Below, one piece after another: positions 1 through 12,576 of a stretch of 64,000 bases of DNA. This DNA comes from Girardinichthys multiradiatus. Lineage: Eukaryota; Chordata; Actinopteri; Cyprinodontiformes; Goodeidae. A program made the position numbers and the translations under genes. The notes below the pieces were generated by a model. The model was not told the origin of the DNA. It saw only the letters and a program-made list of their open reading frames with translations, and did no database searches. The DNA is taken from the NCBI RefSeq assembly GCF_021462225.1, contig NC_061800.1:1922001-1986000 (forward strand). Reading direction: 5' to 3'. Numbering within the stretch: position 1 is the first letter of the stretch; every line of letters begins with the position of its first letter.

Positions 1-2360
1 ATCGTTTTACTGAAACATGCTAATGTTAGAGAAACAGCATAGTTGAGCAGTTTACAGCATGTTCCTAAACTCTGTCCTTTATGACTACAAATGTAACAGG
101 GATTGGCCAAGAGATAATTGTCCTTCATAGTCTATAATAGAATAAATGAAGAGATTTTTAATTTACTCAATACCATAGTTGTTAGCCAGCCATTTGGTTT
201 TGTTTTACCACAAATTTGGATCTAAATGTAGTGAATATTATAATTTTAGTTTCCCCTTTTCTTTAAAGGTCAGTCCAGGCTGTCAGCTTTCTTATGTGTA
301 AGATTTTTTGCAGAAATATCTGTGCTTGATACAGTTTGTTTGACTTTTACACACTAGTTTGAGTACAAGCTAGTGCCAATATGTGCCAACATTTGAAGTG
401 CCTTGTGAAATATATGTCCCTAACAATGTACATGGTAAGAAATTCCTGGAGGTCAGGATGATTTATAAAGCCGGATAACTCAATGAAAAAAGGAGAAGAG
501 ATTAGATGAAAAGAAGAACAAAGATGAATATAAGTACCCGAACAAATAAGTTGTTAGTTATTCTTCAAGCTATGGAAGATGACTGTGTCACAGTTATCTT
601 AGTGGATAACGGTTATTGTTAGCTTTCACTATTTTTTTTATCTGTTAAACGTTGGCAAAGATAATACTTTACTTAGCAGAATATAGGTTAGCAAGCTATC
701 TTTTTGGTTAGCTGTACCCACCACTGAACAAAATAGTCTACAATGTCACCTGGGTGGTCTGAGCAAGGCTAAGTTAACGGTAGCTAAGTTAGCTATAGCA
801 AACAAGATGGTGGACAGAATTGGTGCATGAAGGATCAAGGACTGCTAGATTTTGCAACTAAGACAAAGGGACTGCCCCCTAGCAAGCTCCCTGAGGTTGT
901 AGCATTTTGTATGTAAGTTTTTTAAGAGGAAACACAGACAAAAGAGAAGAAACTCAATATTTTAGGCCCAGCAGCGGAGGTTTTAAAACTACTTACAACT
1001 CAAAACAATAATATAAAAACACTTCTACTTGTGGAACAGTAAACAAAACAAAGATCAAAAGAACCAACAATATTTACAGTGTTATACTTGACACGAAGCC
1101 TCTTACTGTGATTACTCATTAGCAATTAAGGCATGCAGCTCCTTAGGAACAAGGTGGAGGTAGACTGACTGGAGCTTAATGGACATGGAAAGCAAAACCG
1201 TCTGTGATTACAGAGCCACCGTTTTCCCAGGTCAGCAGGGAAATGGGACCTTTACAGAGGAAGGGACAGTTTCTCCTTTGAAGATCTGGGTTACAATCTT
1301 CCTTCTGCAGGTAATTAACAAGAACACCGGCTACACAAACAGCTGGTGTCGGGTTCAAAGTTCTTCTTAAAGTAGGAAGTCTTTCACTTTACCAGAAAAT
1401 TCAGGACAGTTATCTAAATGGGTTTCTGCAATGCAACTTTTTGCACTTACATGACAATCACCAGCATGCACCAGCATGACAATGCAGCATTGTCCTACAT
1501 AGAAAAATCAGTCATCTTAAAAGATGCAGTTCATTTCCTGGACCATGTTTTGTAAAAACTGGCAGTAGGTTTGGGAGTTTGAGTCTTCAAACCAAAAAGG
1601 TCCTAATAGCTGATCTTTAATAATACTAGCCTAAACCAGAACCCCATCTTCACCTTGCAGTTGAGAAAAGAAAAAATACATATTGTGTCAAATGTGATTT
1701 ATGGCCCCTATGAGATGATTTATGACCCCTGTCAGAAGATTAAAGGGTTTATTACAGTCATAAAAGTGTATGACTTCCTCTGGTAGAAAAATCAAAAGAT
1801 CAAAGGGTTTAAGTTTTATGTTAAGCCAATATTAATTTATGACCCCCACCTTTCAGGACATCATAACGTATTCTTTTAGGCCAGGAGTTTTTAGTAGGTC
1901 AGTAAGGTTTATGGTAGGAAACCAGCTTTCTCTGCTGCAACATATGATTATCTGACCAGACTTTGTGGTACCTTTCCTACGCTATCTATCAGGACATCAA
2001 AGACTCTAATGTTGTGTATTTTGTTTCATTATGAATTAACGGCAGGACATATAGGTGTTAGCAAGACTTAGTTAGACTTTGGGACCAAAGATGTTTTGTT
2101 GTTATCATGTCAAATAAAGCTTCTATCTAACTCTCCTCCATGGGGCCATAAAAGCTCAGGACTGTTACAATAGGGAAATGGAGGATATTCTTCTGTAGTA
2201 AAAGGTGGCCAGGATTCATTTGGCTACTTTCATCAAAAAACATGGTTTTGGAGAAACAACGCTTGAGTAAATACTGGGACAATGAATGATGCTCAGTGAA
2301 TATTTGTTTAGTGGGTAAGATGCATCTTGTGAGTTTACCACATTTTGAACTTATTCCCAG
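1..2360. other. Anonymous AT-rich DNA, no gene seen
   Basis: I find no coding region longer than chance, no recognised repeat and no RNA gene here. Short open frames near 1,180-1,360 exist on both strands and share no motif with any family I know. The stretch may be intron or intergenic DNA. Confidence 0.5.
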
Positions 2361-2812
2361 CACTCTCTAATTTTAATATCCTAAATTGTGCACAAGTGCA
2401 ATAAAAATGTGTTTTGTTTGTAACCAGATATCTGCTTACAACCACATCCTACTTATTTCTTGCAACGTAAGTTGTGAATAAAAATGCAAACGTTGTCTTA
2501 CCTCTGAGTCCCTCCCTTAGAAATCCTTGCGATGCTATTAAGAAAGGGAAAAACTTTTAGGATTAAACACCAATAATCTATTATATACTTTTAACATGTT
2601 AATTTGAAAGGATCAAAAATGTCGACTTTTTTACCTTATTTGGTGGACAACTTTCATGTTGTTTTGTGTCCTTATATGGAGTGACCTATAATGTATCATT
2701 CAGACTCCCCACCTAAAAAAAAACCCCACTCCTTTATCCTTACACCACTATACCTAACAAGTTACTTTTTCACAACACCGTCATTACGAACCATGTAGAT
2801 AAGGTGGCCATT
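2361..2812 (+). repeat. Left arm of a distant inverted repeat
   Basis: This stretch is matched, in reverse complement, by 13,812-14,475. Shared landmarks include the end block CCATGTAGATAAGGTGGCC (2,791-2,809, reversed at about 13,815-13,833), a poly-A-rich block near 2,720, and a block ending in GTCTTACCT near 2,496. The arms are clearly diverged, with small indels, and the right arm carries about 0.22 kb of extra sequence next to the outer block. The 11 kb between them contains younger insertions. The arms could be ends of an old large transposon or an inverted segmental duplication; I cannot assign a family. Confidence 0.7.
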
Positions 2813-4275
2813 GGAATGGAGAGGGGTCTCACATTTTTATTTCCTTTCTTTCCTTCCCTTCCAAAGAAAGTTTTGAATTATTCAACTTGATGTAACTGTA
2901 CACAATGAATTGAAGGATTTTATTTTTGTGACTAGTGATTATTGTATGTTCTACATCACATAAGTTAAAGTTTCTTAATAAATATATTTATTTTGAGTAG
3001 TGCTTCAGGCTAAGGGAGTTTTCACCTTGCTGTCCGTCCCCTGACTTTTCCCTGTAGTGTTTGAAAACAAGCAGATTCTGATGTTCAGTCAGATGCTATA
3101 AATCCATCAGTGATGGCTACATTCATCCCCCATCTTTAGACTGTAAACTGCAGTCATCAATTACAGTAGCTTACAAAACCTCTTTGGTAAATTCCTGGTA
3201 AATTTCTAGTGCCTGTCAAGCACTGAGTTCCTTGTGCCTACATGTCGAGACCTGATTTCACCACAGCCCACCCCATTCTACAAGATCTAATTCGAGCCTC
3301 ACCAAAGACCTCTACGGGTTCAGTCCTTGTTAAAGTCAAAAACTGACAATCATGCAAAACATGCATGTTCAAAAATGTTCATGTTGAAACGCACAAATGT
3401 ATCCTGAATTTAGTTTCCTGAGACCCTTCCTTGGTCCACCTGCCAAAGTCCATAACATTGTCAACATCTATTTACCGGGGACAGAAAAATCATCTACAGT
3501 AAAACAATGTTTGGATTCTAATATTTGTTAAGCATCCATTTTAACAAACTATTTCACCAGTTACATAGTTCCATATTAATAACAGTGTGAGTTTCCTGTG
3601 GGACATGCTTGTTCCTAATGTTGTATAAAGAATGAGGCTATAGTCCTCAGGGTCTCAATTCTTTTAATTTGTTAATCACAAAAACACATAAAGCACATGT
3701 CTGCTTGCCTCTGTTGCTTTGGTCCAGTTAATGGTAGCCAAAACATACCCCTTTGCATTTCTCCAATTTACCATACTGTGCATCTAAAACCTTTAAGGAA
3801 ATGTGTTTCTAAGATTAAGGGGGAACTATAAATGTAGTTGTTCCATTTATATTTATTCATCTCACACTTTGGTTCCATTAAAAACAAAACTCCTTTAAGT
3901 CAAATATTTTTGTCTGTCCACTTGCAAAATATACCACTAATACAGAAGTTGGTAAAGTTTGTACCTATTGAAACACCAAATATCTTTTTATCACCTTACA
4001 AATGATACCCAAATCACATTTCTTACTCTTTCAACTATAAATTGTATGCAGAAAACACAGAATAAAAAAAAAACAACTAATGATGCACCTACCAACTGGC
4101 CTATAATCAATATTAGATTTTTTTTCTCCTGTTTGTTTTCATAGGTCTGTAAAAGCTCCACCAATCAGCACGGTATTTAATGTAATTTGTTTTAGAGTCT
4201 AGTTAAATAAAATTAAATGTCTAGAACATATGGCTTGATGCATACATGGGTAAAATCTTGTAAATTACAATTATT
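2813..4275. other. Anonymous DNA, no gene seen
   Basis: AT-rich sequence with no convincing open frame and no repeat family I recognise. Confidence 0.45.
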
Positions 4276-6407
4276 AGGCCCGAGCAGGAAAACTGCAAGG
4301 GCCTATTGTAATCGCAAGAATTCTTATTATTATTCCGTTGCCTCTTTGCGGGGCAATATGGGGACTTTGCCATTCACCAAAACGCGCAAGATTTTACCCA
4401 AAATTGTCCCCAGAGTGAAATTCTTGATCCTTAATGTTGTCGTCAGTGGGCGTGGCCCAACCACTTAGCCACGCCCCCAAACGTGAGATAGGCTGAACCG
4501 TAAGTCGTACAGATCTGAAATTCGGCACAATGCTAGAGCTCCTCAAACAAAGAAAAAAAGTATCTTGGGGGTATGCCCTTAAATGCACAGGAAGTCAGCC
4601 ATTTTGGGTCAAATGCCGATTTTTGCCCGTTTTTCACTTTTACTCACCTCAAACTTTAACGAACTCCTCCTAGGGATTTTGAGCTATCGCCTTCATATTC
4701 GGCCTATATGCAGATAAGGCATGGGGGATTAAAAGTTATCAAAATCCTGAGTTTGCGGCCATGTTTAGGGGGCGTGGCCAGGACACGAACTTGGTCTTCG
4801 TGCTCAAAGTGAAAAAATTCAATAACTTTCCCAAAGAAACGACAAATCAAACCAAAGTTGGCATGAAGGAGGACCTTTCCGTTCCCGACAATCCTATGGG
4901 GTCATATGCTGACATCATCAAAGCCACGCCCCCTCAGAACAGGAAGTCACTTTTTTCACTTGGAAAGGTGCCTCTCTGACCCTCTTGACCCAATCAACTT
5001 GAAAGTGTGTCAGAAGACAGATAACTAGTGGGTCTAACTTCGTTTGAAGCACAGTGACTTTTCATAAAAGGGCGTGGCCGTGGTGGCGCCGCAAAGTCAG
5101 ACGTCACTCCATGGCCATACGTTTGACTCTAATTTCCACATAGATCATCTGATCTGCACCAAATTCAATGTGATTGATCCTTGTCCAGTCCCCAACAAAG
5201 ATCTGATGACATATTCGGTGGGCGTGGCCTAATTCGTCCACAGCAACCCCTAGAAAAATGAAAAAGATCAGCCCCAAGCAATACTTTGACCGAGGAATCT
5301 GAAATTTGGTACACATCTGTAACTTCTCAGGACCTACAAAAAAGTCTCTTGGAGCATTGGTCCAAACCCAACAGGAAGTCGGCCATTTTGGATTGAAGTT
5401 GCCATTTTGACCCTGTTTTGGGCGTTTCTAGCCCGCATATCTCAGCGAACTCCTCCTGCAGCTTTTGACTTAGAGACTTGAAAATCACTCAGTATACTCT
5501 TCAGGCATTGGGGATCAAAAGTTATCAAAAGCTTTTTCATACATGAAAGCATGTGGGCGTGGCCACACCTCAAAATATGACTTCTCGCCATAAAACACTA
5601 AATTGACAGCTCCTACAAGGAAAGTCACAGACACATCAAACCTTCTGGGATTGATCTGCCTCTAGGCCTGAAAAATATTCACTGGTCAGATGCTGACATC
5701 ATCGAAGCCCCGCCCCTGAGACCAGGAAGTGCCCCGTTTTCCTTTACAGAATCAATGTTTGATGTTCTTCAGCTAATCAATGTAAAACTGTCCCAACTAA
5801 CAGATGACATGATGATCTTAGACAGTCGACAGTACTTACTGCTTTAGCTGGAGGGTGTGAATATGATGGCGTGGCGAATTCTCATGTCACGCCACTGCCA
5901 TACGTTTGCCTCTAAATTACACATGGATGGTCCCATTCACTCCAAAATAAATATGGTTGATCTTTGTCAGCCCCTAAAAACCTCTATTGGATTACATTGA
6001 CATTTGGATCAATAGCACCCCCTAGGACACTTCAAGGGCTATATCTCCCTCATACATCATTGGATCCACTTGAAATGTTGTACACATGATCATGACTTAA
6101 TGATGGACATGTTGACACAGTCAATTGATGATGTCATTGTAGCCCCGCCCACAAAAAAACAATCGAGTGCAGCTTCCATCTGGAAGGTCCAATTTACTCC
6201 AAATTTTCAAATTTTGAATGCTTTTTGCCAGACCGAAACTGCATGACCGAAGATCATATGACATGTGGCTCACAGTGCCACCTACTGGCGACGTGTTGAA
6301 GTGAAGCGGTGTCATCGTAGGAGGCGATGCCAGAATCCCGCGGTCGCTGCACAGGCCGAGTTGCGCTGAGGTGCGAGGGCCTTCAAGGCTGCTTGCAGAT
6401 TTAATTT
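4276..6407 (+). repeat. Modular teleost interspersed repeat, full-length-like copy
   Basis: The block starts at a GGCCCGAGCAGGAAAACTGC end and runs to GCTTGCAGATTTAATT. It contains degenerate internal modules: the phrase AGGAAGTC..CCATTTTG followed by GAACTCCTCCT and ATCAAAAGTTATCAAAA occurs at about 4,580-4,750 and again at about 5,370-5,540, and many GGGCGTGGC words recur. There is no transposase. The layout resembles abundant non-autonomous fish repeats that I have seen but cannot name. Its last 0.73 kb is present again, inverted, at 7,005-7,737. Confidence 0.6.
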
Positions 6408-7004
6408 ACTATTGGATTTGGATCTACCCTCTCTTTCAAGCAATCTGCAGCACATTTATTTTTAATAAATGTTCATTACATTAAATTTTTTTAAATTAAA
6501 CAGTTTAAGCAAACTACTTGGTACATGTTTCAGTCCATAGCAAGAATATCTAGAAACTACTAATTGACATTTACCTGTAATGCCTATTTGGTGCATCAAA
6601 ACGGATCAAAAGAACCCAGCATAAAACCTTTACCAAAAAATTTACCAAACCTTTTTGTCACTTATGAAATATGGATGACTATGGAATATTTGTTTGCATA
6701 CAATATACATTTTAAAGACACAATGTCAGAGGTCTAAAAACTTATAAATAATAAATTAATTAACAATTTAAAGAATATGTACACTGTATGCTCCCTATCT
6801 ATCCATTCTGGTGAGAAAAAAAATTCTGGCTTTTCTTTTGAAGTAGTCTTGAATGAAAGCAGGCTTTTTTATTTTTAAGCATCTATTAATGTATTATATT
6901 AATGAAGTATATTATTTTATCAATTATAGTGCAGTATAGTTTATTAATTGAATAATAATCATTACTATCACAAAACAACAATATTTTTCTATATATAGGT
7001 AATC
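6408..7004. other. AT-rich spacer between inverted repeat copies
   Basis: AT-rich sequence without a gene. It ends in TTTTTCTATATATAGGTAATC, which recurs at about 7,760 on the far side of the inverted copy. Confidence 0.5.
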
Positions 7005-7757
7005 AAATTAAATCTGCAAGCAGCCTTGAAGGCCCTCGCACCTCAGCGCAGCTCGGCCTGTGCAGCGACCGCGGGAGCCTGGCATCGCCTCCTACGATGA
7101 CACCGCTTCACTTCAACACGTCGCCAGTAGGTGGCACTGTGAGCCACATGTCATATGATCTTCGGTCATGCAGTTTCGGTCTGGCAGAAAGCATTCAAAA
7201 TTTGAAAATTTGGAGTAAATTGGACCTTCCAGATGGAAGCTGCACTCGATTGTTTTTTTGTGGGCGGGGCTAAAATGACATCATCAATTGACTGTGTCAA
7301 CATGTCCATCATTAAGTCATGATCATGTGTACAACATTTCAAGTGGATCCGATGATGTATGAGGGAGATATAGTCCTTGAAGTGTCTTAGGGGGTGCTAT
7401 TGATCCAAATGTCAATGTAATCCAATAGAGGTTTTTAGGGGCTGACAAAGATCAACCATATTTATTTTGGAGTGAATGGGACCATCCATGTGTAATTTAG
7501 AGGCAAACGTATGGCAGTGGCGTGACATGAGAATTCGCCACGCCATCATATTCACACCCTCCAGCTAAAGCAGTAAGTACTGTCGACTGTCTAAGATCAT
7601 CATGTCATCTGTTAGTTGGGACAGTTTTACATTGATTAGCTGAAGAACATCAAACATTGATTCTGTAAAGGAAAACGGGGCACTTCCTGGTCTCAGGGGC
7701 GGGGCTTCGATGATGTCAGCATCTGACCAGTGAATATGTGTAATTTAGAGGCAAACA
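7005..7757 (-). repeat. Inverted partial copy of the 4,276 repeat
   Basis: Positions 7,005-7,737 are nearly the exact reverse complement of 5,675-6,407. A further 20 bases (TGTGTAATTTAGAGGCAAAC, 7,737-7,756) repeat a segment already present at about 7,490 within the same copy. The whole insert is bracketed by direct repeats of TCTATATATAGGTAATCAAA (about 6,988 and 7,763). The high identity of the two arms, compared with the diverged repeats around them, points to recent copying. Confidence 0.75.
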
Positions 7758-7785
7758 TTTTTTCTATATATAGGTAATCAAATTA

Positions 7786-8420
7786 GCATTACTACATAAT
7801 CTGATTGCAGATACATAATGTCATGGACAAAGACTGTACCTTTTCAAGTTAGTTTCATAAAGTCTCCCTTTGTGGTCAGCTTTGTTGCGGTGTCAGTCAG
7901 CTTCAATCTGGGTTGGATATGTCATACAGATCTGCAGCTTTGCCTACAAAGTACATATTTTACAGCAACCAGTTCAATATACTCACTGACTGACAGCGTC
8001 ACAGTTTGGTTCTTGTTTGAAACATTTGAAAATGTTCTTCCCACTAATAAAGTGATCAGAGCAAATCTGCACCTTATTTGATGGCTAGTGTTTTCCTCTG
8101 GATGCTTAGTTGCAAAGTTTGCTCACCTTCACCTCTTCTGCTTCTTGGTATGTAATGAAAACTTCTCTTTACTTTTTTATCGCCTTAGTTTTTACACCCC
8201 CGAATCCAGCAATACACAACAATCGTGGTTGTCTTACGTGCGACCAAAAAAATTGGAAAGCTGTTCCGTACTATCACAATGGCGGCAGAGGACCGGATGT
8301 AGGACAAGTAACGTCATGTGGGAACTATCAATTATTTGCTGTGTAAAATATGAAGGCTTTTAGTGTGTGTTCAGGTCTGATGTTAAAGGACTGGTTTAGG
8401 TCCAATAGTAATGGGAGACT
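7786..8420. other. Anonymous DNA between repeats
   Basis: Short overlapping open frames of 80-90 codons occur at 7,818-8,363 but lack motifs and look like chance. No RNA gene or repeat recognised. Confidence 0.4.
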
Positions 8421-9686
8421 TACAGGGGTTGGACAATGAAACTGAAACTGAAACACCTGTAATTTTAGTGTGGGAGGTTTCATGGCTAAATTGGACCAGC
8501 CCGGTAGCCAGTCTTCATTGATTGCACATTGCACCAGTAAGAGCAGTGTGAAGGTTCAATTAGCAGGGTAAGAGCACAGTTTTGCTCTAAATATTGAAAT
8601 GCACACAACATTATGGGTGACATACCAGAGTTCAAAAGAGGACAAATTGTTGGTGCACGTCTTGCTGGCGCATCTGTGACCAAGACAGCAAGTCTTTGTG
8701 ATGCATCAAGAGCCACGGTATCCAGGGTAATGTCAGCATACCACCAAGAAGGACAAACCACATCCAACAGGATTAACTGTGGACGCAAGAGGAAGCTGTC
8801 TGAAAGGGATGTTCGGGTGCTAACCCGGATTGTATCCAAAAAACACAAAACCACGGCTGCCCAAATCACGGCAGAATTAAATGTGCACCTCAACTCTTCT
8901 GTTTCCACCAGAACTGTCCGTCGGGAGCTCCACGAGGTCTATATACACGGCCGGGCTGCAATAGCCAAACCTTTGGTCAATCGTGCCAATGCCAAACGTC
9001 GGTTTCAATGGTGCAAGGAGCGCAAATCTTGGGCTGTGGACAATGTGAAACATGTATTGTTCTCTGATGGGTCCACCTTTACTGTTTTCCCCACGTTATG
9101 GTATGGAGAAGCCCCAAAGAAGCGTACCACCCAGATTGTTGCATGCCCAGAGTGAAGCATGGGGGTGGATCAGTGGTGGTTTGGGCTGCCATATCATGGC
9201 ATTCCCTTGGCCCAATACTTGTGCTAGATGTGCGCATCACTGCCAAGGACTACCGAACCATTCTTGAGGACCATGTGCACCCAATGGTTCAAACATTGTA
9301 TCCTGAAGGCGGTGCCGTGTATCAGGATGACAATGCACCAATACACACAGCAAGACTGGTGAAAGATTGGTTTGATGTAAATGAAAGTGGAGTTGAACAT
9401 CTCCCATGGCCTGCACAGTCACCAGATCTAAAAGATTATTGAGCCACTTTGGGGTGTTTTGGAGGAGCGAGTCAGGAAACGTTTTCCTCCACCAGTATCA
9501 TGTAGTGACCTGGCCACTATCCTGCAAGAAGAATGGCTTAAAATCCCTCTGACTGTGCAGGACTTGTATATGTCATTCCCAAGACGAATTGACGTTGTAT
9601 TGGCTGCAAACGGAGGCCCTACACCATACTAATAAATTATTGTGGTCTAAAACCAGGTGTTTCAGTTTCATTGTCCAACCCCTGTA
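8421..9686 (+). mobile_element. Tc1/mariner transposon, family A, copy 1
   Basis: The element is bounded by TA and by inverted ends CAGGGGTTGGACAATGAAAC. On the right these end in CATTGTCCAACCCCTGTA at 9,669-9,686. Its length of 1.27 kb is usual for Tc1-like elements. The transposase inside is broken, so this copy cannot move by itself. A second copy of the same family lies reversed at 16,641-17,843. Confidence 0.93.
8613..9632 (+). pseudogene. Tc1-like transposase, frameshifted (family A, copy 1)
   Basis: The reading starts with MGDIPEFKRGQIVG and continues through a helix-turn-helix N-terminal region (SRATVSRVM) into the DDE catalytic domain. The catalytic part shows FSDGS where FSDES is usual, YQDDNAPIHTA with the second Asp, and SPDL followed by a broken third-acid region. 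The frame changes at about 9,090-9,110, where a few codons are missing compared with family members, and again near 9,432 by an extra base. The end is TPY-stop at 9,632. Transposases of this family cut and paste their own element at TA sites. The Glu to Gly change after the first catalytic Asp and the two frameshifts show that the copy is dead. Confidence 0.9.
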
Positions 9687-10689
9687 CTTGCTATTCTAAA
9701 ATCAATGTGTATGTCAAAAAGCAATTTCGCCAAATGTAGTTTTCCTAGAGGGAATAATACAATCTCCCCTCACTGCACCTCTGGTTCTGCTTAGATGTTC
9801 GGATATTAACAAAGTAGTGAAGTGGGGGGGTGATAAACCATGAATAATTTTATAGGTAAGCCGGGTTCTCGCCAGTGCATTTCAGCAAAGTGGCCCGCTA
9901 CGCTGAAAGATGTCATTGTTGCAATGAAATTAGGCCTCATTTTTTATGAGCGCATCTGCCCGATGACTGACATCTGTGCTCCCTCTCTGTGTGGTTTTTA
10001 TGTTGGCTATTGCATCTGTGTTGTGTCAGTTCCCGCTTCCTTTCACCCTATGATCCTGTGCGACAGCTAACGGTAAAGCTTACTAAAATCATGTCGGCTA
10101 CGAAGGGTGGGTATAAACGGCGTTGTCATATGCCGTTCTTCCCGGTAGCTGCTAAAGTCATGCCACTAATAGCAAGGAGCAAAATGGCGGGCCTGCAGCC
10201 AGTACTGGCACTGCATCAGTCACAGACAATGACCTCATTTCTGTTGATGGAGGGCTTAACAAGCAGAAGAAACGGAGCTCTGGCGTCGATCCAGCACAGA
10301 AAGAAGCCTTCCAATGGTTGGAAATAACCGCAGATGAAGCTGTTAGGCCTTCACATTGAGTTATTTGCGCTCACCTTTGAACCTTTGATTTAACTTTTGC
10401 ACTAGCCTTGCTATTTTTGCCAACCACTTCCATGATTTCAGCCTAACATTGACACATTGATAGTTATTATCATCACTATTAGCCATTTATGATGTGGCAA
10501 GGTAACCCTTCCAAACACCTTAAAATCCAATTGCTTTTAATAGCTAACAAAGAATCGTTTCTCTCAGCATGGACATTTCTGCTGCCTGTTTGGACATCTG
10601 ATGATGAATGTGTCTGACATTTCTGAGATTAAATTTGATGCGATTACAAACCCTTTTTGTGTGTGAATTAAATTACAAATTTTAATTAG
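9687..10689. other. Anonymous DNA, no gene seen
   Basis: Two overlapping frames at 9,840-10,327 reach 76 and 112 codons but have no recognisable domain or splice context. Nothing else is supported. Confidence 0.4.
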
Positions 10690-10962
10690 TTACCACCCCC
10701 AGATATTTATATTCTGACAGAATCTGTGGTCTAACTCTGGAGACAAAACATCTGCGTTGACACTGAAATTACTTGTGAATTTAGTGAAAAACAGGTGTTC
10801 AGCTGCAGGCAAGAGAGTTTCAACCAAGCTGTGATATTAATAATTGAGTTTGTGACTTTCTCTGCCACCTGGGAGATATTACTACCATGAACATAAACTA
10901 CAATGTCTTCAGCATACATTTGAACAGAAAGATAAACACAAACAGACAGCGGATCATTTATA

Positions 10963-12576
10963 TACAGGTCCTTCTCAAAATATTAGCATATTGTGATAAA
11001 GTTTATTATTTTCCATAATGTCATGATGAAAATGTAACATTCATATATTTTAGATTCATTGCACACTAACGGAAATATTTCAGGTCTTTTATTGTCTTAA
11101 TACGGATGATTTTGGCATACAGCTCATGAAAACCCAAAATTCCTATCTCACAAAATTAGCATATTTCATCCGACCAATAAAAGAAAAGTGTTTTTAATAC
11201 AAAAAACGTCAACCTTCAAATAATCATGTACAGTTATGCACTCAATACTTGGTTGGGAATCCTTTTGCAGAAATGACTGCTTCAATGCGGCGTGGCATGG
11301 AGGCAATCAGCCTGTGGCACTGCTGAGGTCTTATGGAGGCCCAGGATGCTTCGATAGCGGCCTTTAGCTCATCCAGAGTGTTGGGTCTTGAGTCTCTCAA
11401 CGTTCTTTTCACAATATCCCACAGATTCTCTATGGGGTTCAGGTCAGGAGAGTTGGCAGGCCAATTGAGCACAGTGATACCATGGTCAGTAAACCATTTA
11501 CCAGTGGTTTTGGCACTGTGAGCAGGTGCCAGGTCGTGCTGAAAAATGAAATCTTCATCTCCATAAAGCTTTTCAGCAGATGGAAGCATGAAGTGCTCCA
11601 AAATCTCCTGATAGCTAGCTGCATTGACCCTGCCCTTGATAAAACACAGTGGACCAACACCAGCAGCTGACACGGCACCCCAGACCATCACTGACTGTGG
11701 GTACTTGACACTGGACTTCTGGCATTTTGGCATTTCCTTCTCCCCAGTCTTCCTCCAGACTCTGGCACCTTGATTTCCGAATGACATGCAGAATTTGCTT
11801 TCATCTGAAAAAAGTACTTTGGACCACTGAGCAACAGTCCAGTGCTGCTTCTGTGTAGCCCACGTCAGGCGCTTCTGCCGCTGTTTCTGGTTCAAAAGTG
11901 GCTTGACCTGGGGAATGCGGCACCTGTAGCCCATTTCCTGCACACGCCTGTGCACGGTGGCTCTGGATGTTTCTACTCCAGACTCAGTCCACTGTTTCCG
12001 CAGGTCCCCCAAGGTCTGGAATTGGCCCTTCTCCACAATCTTCCTCAGGGTCCGGTCACCTCTTCTCGTTGTGCAGCGTTTTCTGCCACACTTTTTCCTT
12101 CCCACAGACTTCCCACTGAGGTGCCTTGATACAGCACTCTGGGAACAGCCTATTCGTTCAGAAATTTCTTTCTGTGTCTTACCCTCTTGCTTGAGGGTGT
12201 CAATAGTGGCCTTCTGGACAGCAGTCAGGTCGGCAGTCTTACCCATGATTGGGGTTTTGAGTGATGAACCAGGCTGGGAGTTTTAAAGGCCTCAGGAATC
12301 TTTTGCAGGTGTTTAGAGTTAACTCGTTGATTCAGATGATTAGGTTCATAGCTCGTTTAGAGACCCTTTTAATGATATGCTAATTTTGTGAGATAGGAAT
12401 TTTGGGTTTTCATGAGCTGTATGCCAAAATCATCCGTATTAAGACAATAAAAGACCTGAAATATTTCAGTTAGTGTGCAATGAATCTAAAATATATGAAT
12501 GTTAAATTTTCATCATGACATTATGGAAAATAATGAACTTTATCACAATATGCTAATATTTTGAGAAGGACCTGTA
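10963..12576 (-). mobile_element. Complete Tc1/mariner transposon, family B, copy 1
   Basis: The element is 1.61 kb, with TA at both ends and inverted ends of about 200 bp that begin CAGGTCCTTCTCAAAATATT. Comparing the two ends shows only a handful of differences. It encloses one uninterrupted transposase gene on the minus strand. It sits inside an older LINE reverse transcriptase, which resumes cleanly on both sides. Long ends and an intact gene suggest a young insertion. Confidence 0.95.
11242..12246 (-). CDS. Tc1-like transposase, intact, 334 aa
   Basis: The protein starts MGKTADLTAVQK and carries an N-terminal paired-like DNA-binding region with two helix-turn-helix segments (about residues 10-110; the first reads KEISERIGCSQSAVSRHL). 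A GRKKCGRKR basic linker lies at about 50-58, as expected for a nuclear signal and AT-hook-like region. The catalytic domain has the first Asp in VLFSDESKF, the second in FQHDLAPAHSA and the Glu in SPDLNPIENLW, the complete DDE triad of the IS630-Tc1-mariner superfamily. The length of about 334 residues is normal and I see no stop or frameshift. The enzyme would excise and reinsert the element at TA. Whether it is expressed cannot be judged from sequence. Confidence 0.95.
   Translation of the reverse strand: MGKTADLTAVQKATIDTLKQEGKTQKEISERIGCSQSAVSRHLSGKSVGRKKCGRKRCTTRRGDRTLRKIVEKGQFQTLGDLRKQWTESGVETSRATVHRRVQEMGYRCRIPQVKPLLNQKQRQKRLTWATQKQHWTVAQWSKVLFSDESKFCMSFGNQGARVWRKTGEKEMPKCQKSSVKYPQSVMVWGAVSAAGVGPLCFIKGRVNAASYQEILEHFMLPSAEKLYGDEDFIFQHDLAPAHSAKTTGKWFTDHGITVLNWPANSPDLNPIENLWDIVKRTLRDSRPNTLDELKAAIEASWASIRPQQCHRLIASMPRRIEAVISAKGFPTKY

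Noticed and set aside
8486..8908. 140-codon frame on the minus strand and a similar 155-codon frame at 17,288-17,755
   Set aside because: Both are antisense shadows of the DNA-binding half of the Tc1 transposase; they match each other only because the two elements are copies.
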